Part shown: one piece after another, positions 9,119 through 17,409 of the stretch
Layout of the letters: each line of letters begins with the position of its first letter
Position numbering within the stretch: position 1 is the stretch's first letter
Assembly: GCA_964387425.1 (NCBI GenBank)
Contig: CAYLXP010000003.1
Location: 8,947-72,946 of the forward strand
Source: CAYLXP01 sp964387425
GTDB lineage: Bacteria; Verrucomicrobiota; Kiritimatiellia; UBA8416
Direction of reading: 5' to 3'
DNA: 64,000 bases
Notes under the pieces: generated by a model
Told to the model about the DNA's origin: nothing
Database searches by the model: none
What the model saw: the letters and a program-made list of their open reading frames with translations, nothing else
Position numbers and translations under genes: made by a program

Positions 9119-10114
9119 ATGGCAGTAACCCTACATGACGTTTGCCGCGAAACCGGGCTTTCAACCGCCACGGTATCACGGGTGCTGAACAACAGTCCCC
9201 TTGTCAAACCCGCCACCCGCGACCGCGTTCGCGAGGTCATGGAGCGACTGGACTACCACCCCTCCCCCGCGGCACGCGCGCTCGCCGGCCAGCGCACTTA
9301 TACCCTCGCCGTTCTCTCTCCATACGTCGGCAGCGGCTTCTTCACCGACGTTCTTGTGGGGGCTGACCACGTCGCCGTGGAGCAAGGCTACCATATCCTG
9401 ACAGCATTTGCCCATGGGCTGACGGACGAAAAAGACCTCGTTTCGCGCTTCATCCGCGATCGCCACGCCGATGCCGTGATTGTGCTGAACCTGGACCTAC
9501 CGGAGGAGTTCCTCGCCAAGGTCAACTCCCCGAAGACCCCCATCGTCTCGGTGGACACCCCGGCCGTTGAACACGGCGTCCCTTCCGTTTCGATGGACAA
9601 CAAGACCGGTGCCCACCGGCTCATGACCCATGTTCTGGAACATGGATATCGTGACATCGTCCTTTTCACCGGCCCCAAGATCAGCTACGACAGCAATCAG
9701 CGTCTGGCCGGCTGTTACGAGGCGATGAGGGCTGCAGGCCTTGGAGTCGTGTCGAGCCACACAATCACCGGTGAGTTCACGATCGAAAGCGGTCGAAAAC
9801 TCATGACCGAGCTCTTGGATCGCGGAGACAAGCTTCCCGAGGCAATCGTGTGCCTCAATGACGCCATGGCTATCGGAGCACTGGGCGTGATGCAGGAAAA
9901 GGGACTGACGGCGCCAAAGGACATCGCTGTCACCGGTTTTGATGACTGCGAATCCGCCTCGGTACTGGGTTTGACGACCGTACGCGTCGCCCTCCAGGAG
10001 ATGGGGCGCGAAGCCGCCCGGCTCGCCCTGGCATCGCTGACACCCGAAGGCCCGGCGAACAACCACATCGTCGTCCCGACCGAGCTCGTCGTCCGGCAAT
10101 CCTGCGGCTGCTAG
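9119..10114 (+). CDS. LacI-family transcriptional regulator
   Basis: 331 residues from the ATG at 9119; an upstream TTG at 9083 would also be in frame but would put the operator inside the gene. The N-terminal helix-turn-helix is VTLHDVCRETGLSTATVSRV, followed by hinge-helix sequence SPAARALAGQRT and a periplasmic-binding-protein-like sensor domain (ITGFDDCESASVLGLTTVRV near the end is typical). It most likely senses a sugar and represses the divergent sulfatase, and perhaps the genes beyond it. Two matching operators lie in the intergenic region. The inducer cannot be inferred. Confidence 0.92.
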   Translation: MAVTLHDVCRETGLSTATVSRVLNNSPLVKPATRDRVREVMERLDYHPSPAARALAGQRTYTLAVLSPYVGSGFFTDVLVGADHVAVEQGYHILTAFAHGLTDEKDLVSRFIRDRHADAVIVLNLDLPEEFLAKVNSPKTPIVSVDTPAVEHGVPSVSMDNKTGAHRLMTHVLEHGYRDIVLFTGPKISYDSNQRLAGCYEAMRAAGLGVVSSHTITGEFTIESGRKLMTELLDRGDKLPEAIVCLNDAMAIGALGVMQEKGLTAPKDIAVTGFDDCESASVLGLTTVRVALQEMGREAARLALASLTPEGPANNHIVVPTELVVRQSCGC

Positions 10115-10169
10115 ACAGAAACTTCGGTCGCTCCGCTCCCTCGTTTCGTCATTTGGCGGCTCCGCCGCC

Positions 10170-10275
10170 GTCATTGGTCAGTTGCGCCTACGGCGCGTCA
10201 ACAGGAGAGTATGTTTCTGAGTGGTTACTCCACGTCCCTATTGACCAATGACCAATGACTGATGACTGATGACTA
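10170..10275. repeat. Inverted short-repeat tract (TGACCAATGA / TCATTGGTCA)
   Basis: TCATTGGTCA near 10171 is mirrored by TTGACCAATGACCAATGA near 10241, which then runs into tandem CTGATGA units up to 10275. The last unit overlaps the TAG stop of the XylR-like gene. It lies between two convergent genes and may act as a transcription end structure. Confidence 0.5.
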
Positions 10276-11430
10276 GTCTCCCCTCTCCCCCCTCCGGGCA
10301 AACTCCTTGCGGTAGGCGCGCGGGGATAGGCCCGCATCGCGTCCGAGGGCGAAGCTGAGATTCGAGCTGTTACTGTATCCGCACTGCCGGGCGATGTACT
10401 CGATCTTGTCATCCGTCTCGGCCAGCATCCGCTTGGCGTTGTCCAGACGACAGCGACGCAGCTCCACCGCCGGGGATCGCCCAAGGTGCTTGAGAAAGGC
10501 CTTCTCGATTCCACGCTTCGACATGCCCGTGCTCTGGGCAACATCCTCCAGCGTGATGGGTTCGCCGAAGTTGTCCTTAATGAACTGAAGCGCACGAACC
10601 ACAGCGGGATGCGGCACGGCCAGCACGTCCGTGCTGCGACGGCAAACCACATCACCGGGCGGGATCACGAGCGGCGGTTCTTCGTTCGTGATGTGCCCTT
10701 CCATAAGCTGGTGCAGTCGTTCAGCAGCTGCACGACCAAGATCCTCAAGCCGGGTATCGATGCTCGAGAGCGGCACCGCCTGGCAATCGCAGAGAAACTC
10801 GATGTTATCGACACCGAGGACCGCGACCTCCTCGGGAACGTGGATCCCGTTGCGAGCACACACCTCGATAAGCGTCGCGGCCAGGTTATCCTGTCCCGTG
10901 AAGACCGCAAGCGGACGCGGGAGCTTCTCGATCTGCTCTAGAATGAACGCCTGGTGCGCATCCCAGTCATGCAGCACTTTCAGCGCCGGCTGACGGATCT
11001 CGAAAAGACAGTCGTCGGCGATCCCCTCCTCGTCCCGCAATGCGTCGAAGAAGGCATCCCGGCGCACCAGGTTCACAGGCACGATAGACCAGGAGAAGTA
11101 GGCGAAGTTGCGAAATCCACGGTCGATGAAATGCCGGACGGCAATCCGACTCACTTCAACATTGTCGATCAGAACACGCGGTACGGTAGCCGGCATGTCA
11201 TGAATAGATACGTCCACAAGCGGCATATCCAGCTCGTCAATCAGCTTCGCGAGCTTAGGATCATAGCAGGAAATGGCGCCATCGCCTCGCCAGCCGTAGG
11301 GAACATTGCGATCCGAGAAGAGATAGGGAGAAATGTGCCAGTTCTGCTCAGCTGCGTAGTTAACGATTCCCTTGAACAGCCGACGGTCGTACCAGTCAAA
11401 CGCAAGCAGGATGGATGGATGCTCCAACAT
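10273..11430 (-). CDS. XylR-like AraC-family regulator with LacI-type sensor domain
   Basis: 385 residues from the ATG at 11430. The N-terminal two thirds is a periplasmic-binding-like sugar sensor (SILLAFDWYDRRLFKGIVNY at the start, VAVLGVDNIEFLCDCQAVPL further on). The C-terminal ~95 residues are a double AraC helix-turn-helix (ITLEDVAQSTGMSKRGIEKA and IEYIARQCGYSNSSNLSFAL). This architecture is that of XylR, the xylose-responsive activator. It diverges from the sulfatase/GH94/GH10 operon beginning at 11578, so it is the probable activator of that operon, and its XylR character agrees with the GH10 xylanase there. An open frame extends to 11607 but overlaps the divergent gene and has no family similarity. 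Confidence 0.9.
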   Translation of the reverse strand: MLEHPSILLAFDWYDRRLFKGIVNYAAEQNWHISPYLFSDRNVPYGWRGDGAISCYDPKLAKLIDELDMPLVDVSIHDMPATVPRVLIDNVEVSRIAVRHFIDRGFRNFAYFSWSIVPVNLVRRDAFFDALRDEEGIADDCLFEIRQPALKVLHDWDAHQAFILEQIEKLPRPLAVFTGQDNLAATLIEVCARNGIHVPEEVAVLGVDNIEFLCDCQAVPLSSIDTRLEDLGRAAAERLHQLMEGHITNEEPPLVIPPGDVVCRRSTDVLAVPHPAVVRALQFIKDNFGEPITLEDVAQSTGMSKRGIEKAFLKHLGRSPAVELRRCRLDNAKRMLAETDDKIEYIARQCGYSNSSNLSFALGRDAGLSPRAYRKEFARRGERGD

Positions 11431-11577
11431 GGGCGGGACCCTATCAATGCGAGTGCGTTCTGTCAATGGTTTCGTGGCAAATATAACAGATAAACCCCCT
11501 TTAGGGAAATCGCCTCGAGTGCTACTATGGGTCGAAATGAGGAGAGAACTCAACTTGGGTAACAGGAAGGAAGCAGC

Positions 11578-13245
11578 ATGATTCACTACTTCAAAACGAT
11601 ACTCCATGCGCTTGCATGCACACTCCTACTAGCGGTGACGGCTATTGCAGCAGAAGGCCCCAACCCGCCATCCTCATCCAATGGAACGGGGCGGGTAAAC
11701 GTGCTCTTCATCGCAGTAGATGACTTGAAGCCAACGCTTGGCTGCTACGGCGACACCGTCGCGAAAAGTCCCCAGATAGACCGCCTGGCCGGGCGCGGAA
11801 TGACATTCCTCAATGCTCACTGCCAGCAGGCGGTCTGTGCCCCGTCACGCATCAGCCTCCTGACCGGCCTCCTGCCGGACACCACGCGGGTCTGGGATCT
11901 CAAGACCAACGTGCGTGACAACCTGCCGGATGTTGTCACCCTCCCCCAGTACTTCAAGCGCAACGGCTACGAAGTCGTAGGTATGGGCAAGATCTTTGAC
12001 CCGCGGAGCGTGGGTGGCCGCGAGCAGATGGACGCTAGGTCGTGGACTCGTCCCTTCATGCACCCCGACTACGAGGCCAGCCCTACATTCGGCTACCTGA
12101 ACCCCGAGGTCGTAGCACGCGTCACCGAGGCGAAGAAGTCGATTAAGGGAAAGGGGTGGGATGCTGCCCTCAAAGTTGTCGGGAAGCTCCCCACGGATAT
12201 CGCTGACGTTCCCGACAACGCCTATTTCGATGGCGCCATGGCCGATGAAGGTGTGCGGATTATCGGCGAGCTCTCGAAGCGCAAGAAGCCATTCTTCCTC
12301 GCCGTCGGGTTCAAGAAGCCTCACCTCCCCTTCAATGCGCCGAAGCGTTACTGGGACCTGTACGACCGTGAGACGCTTCCGCTGGCCGAGTTCCGCGACA
12401 TGCCGGCCAATGCACCGGAACATGCCTACCAGCCCGGCTGGGAACTGCGCAACTACGACAGGATTCCGAAAGAGGGTCCCCTGCCCGAGGCCCTTCAGCG
12501 CGAACTCATTCATGGTTACTACGCCTGCACTTCCTATATCGACGCCCAGGTTGGCAAGCTGCTTGATGCCGTTGACCGCAGCCCCGACGCGGACAACACC
12601 ATCATCATCCTCTGGGGCGACCACGGGTGGCACCTCGGCGATCACTCGATCTGGTGCAAGCACACCAACTTCGAACAGGCAACGCGTGTGCCGCTGATTC
12701 TGGTGCCGCCTGTGTCAAGCGGGGATAATCGGACGGCAAGTAGCCCCGGCTTCTCCGAAGCCGAGGGCGGATCCACAAGACGCACCGATGCGTTCGTCGA
12801 AGGTTGCCGAGCAAGCAAACGAGATTCGCTGATCTGCGCTGGGCTTCGGAGAAGCCCGCGCTACTCAAGAGCTCCGGTTGAGTTCCTCGACATATTCCCC
12901 ACTCTATGTGAGCTATCCGGCATTCGCACCCCCGGGAATCTGCATGGAACCAGCCTCCTGCCGCTGCTTGAGAATCCCAACGGGAGCATCAAGAAGGTCG
13001 CGCGGAGCCAGTATCCCCGTCACAGCGAGTATGGCGAAGTGATGGGATACGCCTATCGCGACACCCGTTACCGGTATATTGAGTGGATCAAGAAGGACTA
13101 CAAGAAGGGCGAAACGACAGGCCCTGTTGTGGCCCGCGAGCTTTACGACTACAAGAAGGACCCGCTGGAGACGCGCAACGTGGTGGATGATCCCGCCTAC
13201 CGCGAGGTCGTTGCTGCCATGCAGGCCAAGATCAAGGAACTCTAG
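11578..13245 (+). CDS. Iduronate-2-sulfatase-like S1 sulfatase with in-frame repeat insertion
   Basis: 555 residues with a signal peptide (to about residue 25). VNVLFIAVDDLKPTLGCYGD, AVCAPSRISLLTGLLPDTTR (formylglycine Cys = C87) and VTLPQYFKRNGYEVVGMGKI closely follow the iduronate-2-sulfatase pattern, and ILWGDHGWHLGDHSIWCKHT completes the active site. It probably removes 2-O-sulfate from uronic acid or a related sugar. At about residues 380-430 the protein contains some 50 residues that do not belong to the fold, encoded largely by the palindromic element at 12739-12866. The frame stays open and the downstream EFLDIFPTLCELSGI is intact. First gene of the plus-strand operon; AAGG precedes the ATG. 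Whether the protein folds despite the insert is unknown. Confidence 0.9.
   Translation: MIHYFKTILHALACTLLLAVTAIAAEGPNPPSSSNGTGRVNVLFIAVDDLKPTLGCYGDTVAKSPQIDRLAGRGMTFLNAHCQQAVCAPSRISLLTGLLPDTTRVWDLKTNVRDNLPDVVTLPQYFKRNGYEVVGMGKIFDPRSVGGREQMDARSWTRPFMHPDYEASPTFGYLNPEVVARVTEAKKSIKGKGWDAALKVVGKLPTDIADVPDNAYFDGAMADEGVRIIGELSKRKKPFFLAVGFKKPHLPFNAPKRYWDLYDRETLPLAEFRDMPANAPEHAYQPGWELRNYDRIPKEGPLPEALQRELIHGYYACTSYIDAQVGKLLDAVDRSPDADNTIIILWGDHGWHLGDHSIWCKHTNFEQATRVPLILVPPVSSGDNRTASSPGFSEAEGGSTRRTDAFVEGCRASKRDSLICAGLRRSPRYSRAPVEFLDIFPTLCELSGIRTPGNLHGTSLLPLLENPNGSIKKVARSQYPRHSEYGEVMGYAYRDTRYRYIEWIKKDYKKGETTGPVVARELYDYKKDPLETRNVVDDPAYREVVAAMQAKIKEL
12739..12866. repeat. 128-bp palindromic element inside a sulfatase gene
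   Basis: It starts AGTAGCCCCGGCTTCTCCGA and ends CGGAGAAGCCCGCGCTACTC; the ends are near-perfect inverted copies, and each end itself folds as GGCTTC-TCC-GAAGCC. A second copy of the same 128-bp length is at 34632-34759, and a diverged copy at 24054-24185. This structure resembles a REP/BIME or MITE. The central ~70 bp differ between copies. Confidence 0.8.
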
Positions 13246-13247
13246 AC

Positions 13248-15737
13248 ATGAACTACGGACACTTTGACGACAAGAACCGCGAATACGTCATCACCAACCC
13301 GCGCACTCCTGTGAAGTGGACGAACTACGTCGGCACGTTGGCCTTCGGCGGCCTCGTAGACCAGACTGGCGGCTCGCTCATCTGCAAAGGCGACCCGGCA
13401 CTCAACCGCATCGTTAAGTACATCCCGCAGTTGCCCGCCTCGGACTTCAAGGGCGAGACACTCTACTTGCGGACACCGGCCGAAGGTGGCTACAAGGTCT
13501 TCTCCCCCTTCTTCGTCCCAACGCTCGACCCCTACGACCTGTACGAGTGCCACGTGGGGCTTGGCTACCAGCGCATCGTTTCAGAAATGCACGGCATCCG
13601 CACGGACGTCACGATCTTCGTTCCCACGGGGGCCGGCGTTGTCCTGCGCGACATCAAGGTCACGAACATCAGCGACAAGCCCGTTGAGCTGGACGTCATT
13701 CCCGTCGTAGAGTTCACGCACTTCGATGCTCTCAAGCAGTACACCAACGCCGACTGGTGCCCACAGACGATGATCGTGGATGCTAAGCGGGAGTCGGGCG
13801 GCACGGTCGTGCTTAACCAGTGCGCCTTCATGAAGCGCGAAACCTGCGTGAATTTCTTCACCTCGAATGCCCCGGTCGATTCCTTCCAGACCGACCGCGA
13901 GCAGTTCCTTGGAGAGAACGGCTATGGCACGTGGAAGAACCCGCTCGAGCTACAGAACGAAAGCCTCTCGTGCTACGAGGCCCGCCGCGGCGACAACATC
14001 GCCGCCCTCCTGCACAAGCTTGGCGAGCTGGCTCCAGGTGAGACGCGGCGGATCATCACGCAGCTTGGCCAGGATGCCCCCGGCGCGAGCCGCGAAACCG
14101 TCGCAATCTACCGCGACGAGAAGAACGTCGACAGCGCTTTCGCCGAGCTGGGGGCTTTCTGGGACGACTACCTTTCCCGCTTTCATTGCGAGACACCCGA
14201 TGCCACCTTCAACTCGATGGTCAACGTCCACAACCCTCGCCAGTGCCACACCACGTTCAACTGGTCGCGCTACCTCTCCCTTTACCAGCTCGGGCTGGGC
14301 GCGCGGGGCCTCGGTTTCCGTGACAGCTCCCAGGACGTAATGGGGGTACTGGCAGGAATTCCGGACGAGGCGAAGGGGCTGATGCGCAAGCTACTCAGCG
14401 TTCAGAAACCGAATGGATCCGCTATGCACCAGTTCTTCCCGCTCACGATGGAGGCTAACGAGGGAGACTCGCGCGAAGAGGGCGACAAACAGTGGTATGG
14501 CGACGATCATCTCTGGATCATCCTGGCGGTCTGCGCCTACGTTAAGGAAACGGGCGACACGGCATTTCTTGAGGAGGAGATCACCTTCTACGACGGCTCG
14601 CTCCAGTTGGAACAGCGAGAGCGTGGCAGCGTGCTTGATCATATGCGCCGTGGGCTGGAGTTCACGAAAACGCACACCGGAGCCCACGGGCTGCCACTGC
14701 TCGGTTTTGCCGACTGGAATGACACGGTCAACCTGCACGGCGATGCCGAGAGCACTTTCATTGCCGACCTCTATGGTCGTGCTCTGCTGGAGATGATCGA
14801 CCTGACAACGCACCTTGGGGAAGAGAGCAAAGCATCGGCCTACGCACTCGATCACGCAGAAATGAAGGCCACCGTCAACAAGCAGGCCTGGGATGGCAGC
14901 TGGTACGTGCGCTACTTCGAGGAGGACGGCAGCCCGATTGGATCGGACCAGAACCCGGAAGGCAAGATCTACACCAACGCGCAGTCGTGGACGGTGCTGG
15001 CCGGGTATGCAGAGGCAGAGCGGGCAGCAACCGCGCTCGAGTGGGTCAACACAAAGCTAAACACCGCCTGCGGCATCAAGCTGAGCTGGCCCGGGTACGA
15101 TGGATTCGATCCAGCCAAGGGTGGGGTCACCACCTACCCCCCGGGCGCCAAGGAGAACGGCGGGATCTTCCTGCACTCCAACCCGTGGGTCATGATCGCA
15201 GAGACCATGCAGGGCAACGGGAACCGCGCCTTCCAGTACTACCAGCAGATCAACCCCGCTGCGCAGAACGACCGTATCGACGCGTTTGAGTGCGAGCCCT
15301 ACTGCTATCCGCAGAACATCCTGGGCGATGAGCATCCGCAGTTCGGACTCGCACGCAACAGCTGGCTCTCGGGCACCTCATCGTGGACCTACCAGGCGGC
15401 GACACAGTACATCCTGGGCATCCGCCCACAACACGGAGGCCTGATGATCGACCCCTGCATTCCGAGCGGCTGGGATGGGTTCACGGTTGACCGCAAGTTC
15501 CGCGGTGCCACCTACCGCATTGAGGTTTCCAATCCTGATGGTGTAGAGAAGGGCGTGGCCAGCATCACGGTGGACGGAAGCCCGGCACCTGCGGGCGATC
15601 CCATCCCCCCTGCCCCGGCAGGGACGGAAGTACGCGTGAACGTTGTTATGGGGAATGCACCGCGCGAAGAGGAAAGTGGAGAGACAATCAGAGCCTCACA
15701 CCAGACGCCCGAACACGCTCTGACGAATCTAGGCTGA
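13248..15737 (+). CDS. GH94 family glycoside phosphorylase
   Basis: 829 residues, no signal peptide, so cytoplasmic. The start MNYGHFDDKNREYVITNPRT is the classic opening of cellobiose/chitobiose phosphorylases. The catalytic barrel contains GLGFRDSSQDVMG and GFADWNDTVN near residue 487, where the family's general-acid Asp lies. Such enzymes split a beta-linked disaccharide or oligosaccharide with phosphate to give a sugar-1-phosphate. The substrate cannot be read from the sequence and may not be cellobiose. It starts 2 bp after the sulfatase stop, so the two are translationally linked. About 25 polar residues at the C-terminus extend beyond the usual domain end. Confidence 0.9.
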   Translation: MNYGHFDDKNREYVITNPRTPVKWTNYVGTLAFGGLVDQTGGSLICKGDPALNRIVKYIPQLPASDFKGETLYLRTPAEGGYKVFSPFFVPTLDPYDLYECHVGLGYQRIVSEMHGIRTDVTIFVPTGAGVVLRDIKVTNISDKPVELDVIPVVEFTHFDALKQYTNADWCPQTMIVDAKRESGGTVVLNQCAFMKRETCVNFFTSNAPVDSFQTDREQFLGENGYGTWKNPLELQNESLSCYEARRGDNIAALLHKLGELAPGETRRIITQLGQDAPGASRETVAIYRDEKNVDSAFAELGAFWDDYLSRFHCETPDATFNSMVNVHNPRQCHTTFNWSRYLSLYQLGLGARGLGFRDSSQDVMGVLAGIPDEAKGLMRKLLSVQKPNGSAMHQFFPLTMEANEGDSREEGDKQWYGDDHLWIILAVCAYVKETGDTAFLEEEITFYDGSLQLEQRERGSVLDHMRRGLEFTKTHTGAHGLPLLGFADWNDTVNLHGDAESTFIADLYGRALLEMIDLTTHLGEESKASAYALDHAEMKATVNKQAWDGSWYVRYFEEDGSPIGSDQNPEGKIYTNAQSWTVLAGYAEAERAATALEWVNTKLNTACGIKLSWPGYDGFDPAKGGVTTYPPGAKENGGIFLHSNPWVMIAETMQGNGNRAFQYYQQINPAAQNDRIDAFECEPYCYPQNILGDEHPQFGLARNSWLSGTSSWTYQAATQYILGIRPQHGGLMIDPCIPSGWDGFTVDRKFRGATYRIEVSNPDGVEKGVASITVDGSPAPAGDPIPPAPAGTEVRVNVVMGNAPREEESGETIRASHQTPEHALTNLG

Positions 15738-15754
15738 CGCTCGGATGAAAGAAA

Positions 15755-15815
15755 AGTAGTCCGGGCATCTTGCCCGGACGACGAGAGTAGGCGGGCAAGA
15801 TGCCCGCCCTACATA
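15755..15815. repeat. Double-hairpin repeat (CCGGGCATCTTGCCCGG type)
   Basis: GTCCGGGCATCTTGCCCGGAC is followed by GGCGGGCAAGATGCCCGCC, two hairpins with a shared core in opposite orientation. It sits between GH94 and sulfatase genes of the same operon and could act as an mRNA-stabilising or attenuating structure. Confidence 0.65.
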
Positions 15816-15875
15816 GGGAACTAGAGATAGCTTGAAACGAGAGAAGCCTGAAAGCAAGACAGAGGTGCTGGCCCA

Positions 15876-17378
15876 ATGAACGCAAGACAAACCATGATGT
15901 TCTCGACAGTTACGGTCCTTGGCTTAGTCGCAACGCTCGCCGGCGCGGCCCCATCTCCGAACATTCTCTTCTTCCTGGCGGATGACCTTGGGTGGCGAGA
16001 CACAGCCTGCTACGGCTCGGAGTTCTACGAGACCCCTGCCATCGACCGGTTGGCCGCAGAGGGCGTCCGCTTCACACAGGCTTACGCTGCGCACCCGCGT
16101 TGCGTTCCCTCCCGAGCCGCACTCATGACCGGAAAGTTCCCGGCTCGCCTGAAATCCCCGGGCCCCTGGGAAGGCGCGCTGCCGCTATCGGAAGTGACTA
16201 TCGCCGAGGCGCTCAAAGAGGCCGGATATGTCACCTTCTTCGCAGGCAAATGGCACCTTGGAGGCGAGGGTCGACTTCCCTCCGATCAAGGCTTCGACAT
16301 CAACATTGCCGGCGGACATGCGGGTGCACCACGCAGCTATTTCTGGCCCTACAACAAGTCGCGTAGTGCTCATGGTGAAGCGCATGGCATCGAGGGACTC
16401 GATGACGGCAAGGAAGGCGAGTATCTCACCGACCGCCTGACAGATGAGTCCCTCGCTTTCCTCCGCAAACAGAAGGGCAGTAATCAGCCCTTCCTGCTCT
16501 TCCTGTCACACTACGCAGTTCATACGCCGCTTGAATCGAAAGAGGAACTAACCGCCAAGTACACGGCGAAGGTGGCGGCGGCCGGTCCGTTTGATGGCCC
16601 GGGCAAAGTTGATGAAGGCACTGGGCACACGAAACTGCACCAGGACAACCCGGTTTATGCAGGCATGATTCAGTCACTCGATGAAAGCATGGGCCGACTG
16701 CTGTCAGAGCTGGATGCACTTGGACTCAGCGACAATACGATTGTCGTAGTGACATCGGACCACGGCGGCTTGTCAAACTGTGGCTGGAATCGCGGACGAC
16801 CGCTGGCCACCTCCAATGCCCCCCTTCGCGCCGGGAAGGGCCACCTCTACGAAGGCGGCACGCGCATTCCACTCATCGTGAAGTGGCCGGGCGTCGCAAA
16901 GGCGGGAGTCACTACCGATGCACTCGTCGCCAATACCGACTTCTACCCCACCCTACTCGAGCTCGCAGGAGCCCCGGCAAAACCGGAGCAGCACCTGGAT
17001 GGTCTCAGCTTCGTCGACGCGCTGCGCGGCAACCCGAGCGAGGAGAAGCGCGCGCTGTTCTGGCACTCACCGACCTGTCGTCCCTACAGTACAGGAGACG
17101 AGAATGCCACGGCACTTCGCTGGAGCAAATGGAAACTGATCGATTTCTATGATGTTGGCCGCGTAGAGTTGTATGACATCTCAACCGATCCTGAAGAGGC
17201 CCAGAACCTGGCGAAGACAAGGCCAGATGTCGCAGAGCGCATGCTGGCCCGCGTGCAGGCATGGCGCGAACGGATCGACGCGCACCGGGATGACGATGGT
17301 GGCAAGCGGCGCATCATGAAGAAGAAAAGCTATATCAAAGAAGCCACCGCGTATTTTGAGCAGGTAGAAAAGAAGTAA
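15876..17378 (+). CDS. Exported S1-family sulfatase (arylsulfatase A-like)
   Basis: 500 residues with a signal peptide (MNARQTMMFSTVTVLGLVAT...AGAA). SPNILFFLADDLGWRDTACY supplies the metal site and HPRCVPSRAALMTGKFPARL the CxPSR motif (C76). FFAGKWHLGGEG, VVVTSDHGGL and the C-terminal LYDISTDPEEAQNLAKTRPD are typical of S1_16-like arylsulfatases, although the subfamily is my estimate. Third gene of the plus-strand operon. Its sulfated-sugar position preference cannot be derived from sequence alone. Confidence 0.92.
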   Translation: MNARQTMMFSTVTVLGLVATLAGAAPSPNILFFLADDLGWRDTACYGSEFYETPAIDRLAAEGVRFTQAYAAHPRCVPSRAALMTGKFPARLKSPGPWEGALPLSEVTIAEALKEAGYVTFFAGKWHLGGEGRLPSDQGFDINIAGGHAGAPRSYFWPYNKSRSAHGEAHGIEGLDDGKEGEYLTDRLTDESLAFLRKQKGSNQPFLLFLSHYAVHTPLESKEELTAKYTAKVAAAGPFDGPGKVDEGTGHTKLHQDNPVYAGMIQSLDESMGRLLSELDALGLSDNTIVVVTSDHGGLSNCGWNRGRPLATSNAPLRAGKGHLYEGGTRIPLIVKWPGVAKAGVTTDALVANTDFYPTLLELAGAPAKPEQHLDGLSFVDALRGNPSEEKRALFWHSPTCRPYSTGDENATALRWSKWKLIDFYDVGRVELYDISTDPEEAQNLAKTRPDVAERMLARVQAWRERIDAHRDDDGGKRRIMKKKSYIKEATAYFEQVEKK

Positions 17379-17409
17379 GCCCCGGGCTTCAGCCGGGAGG
17401 AGGATATAT

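Noticed and set aside
10242..10275. Origin-like iterons in the CTGATGA/TGACCAA tandem words
   Set aside because: Only a few 7-bp units, no AT-rich unwinding region and no replication gene nearby.
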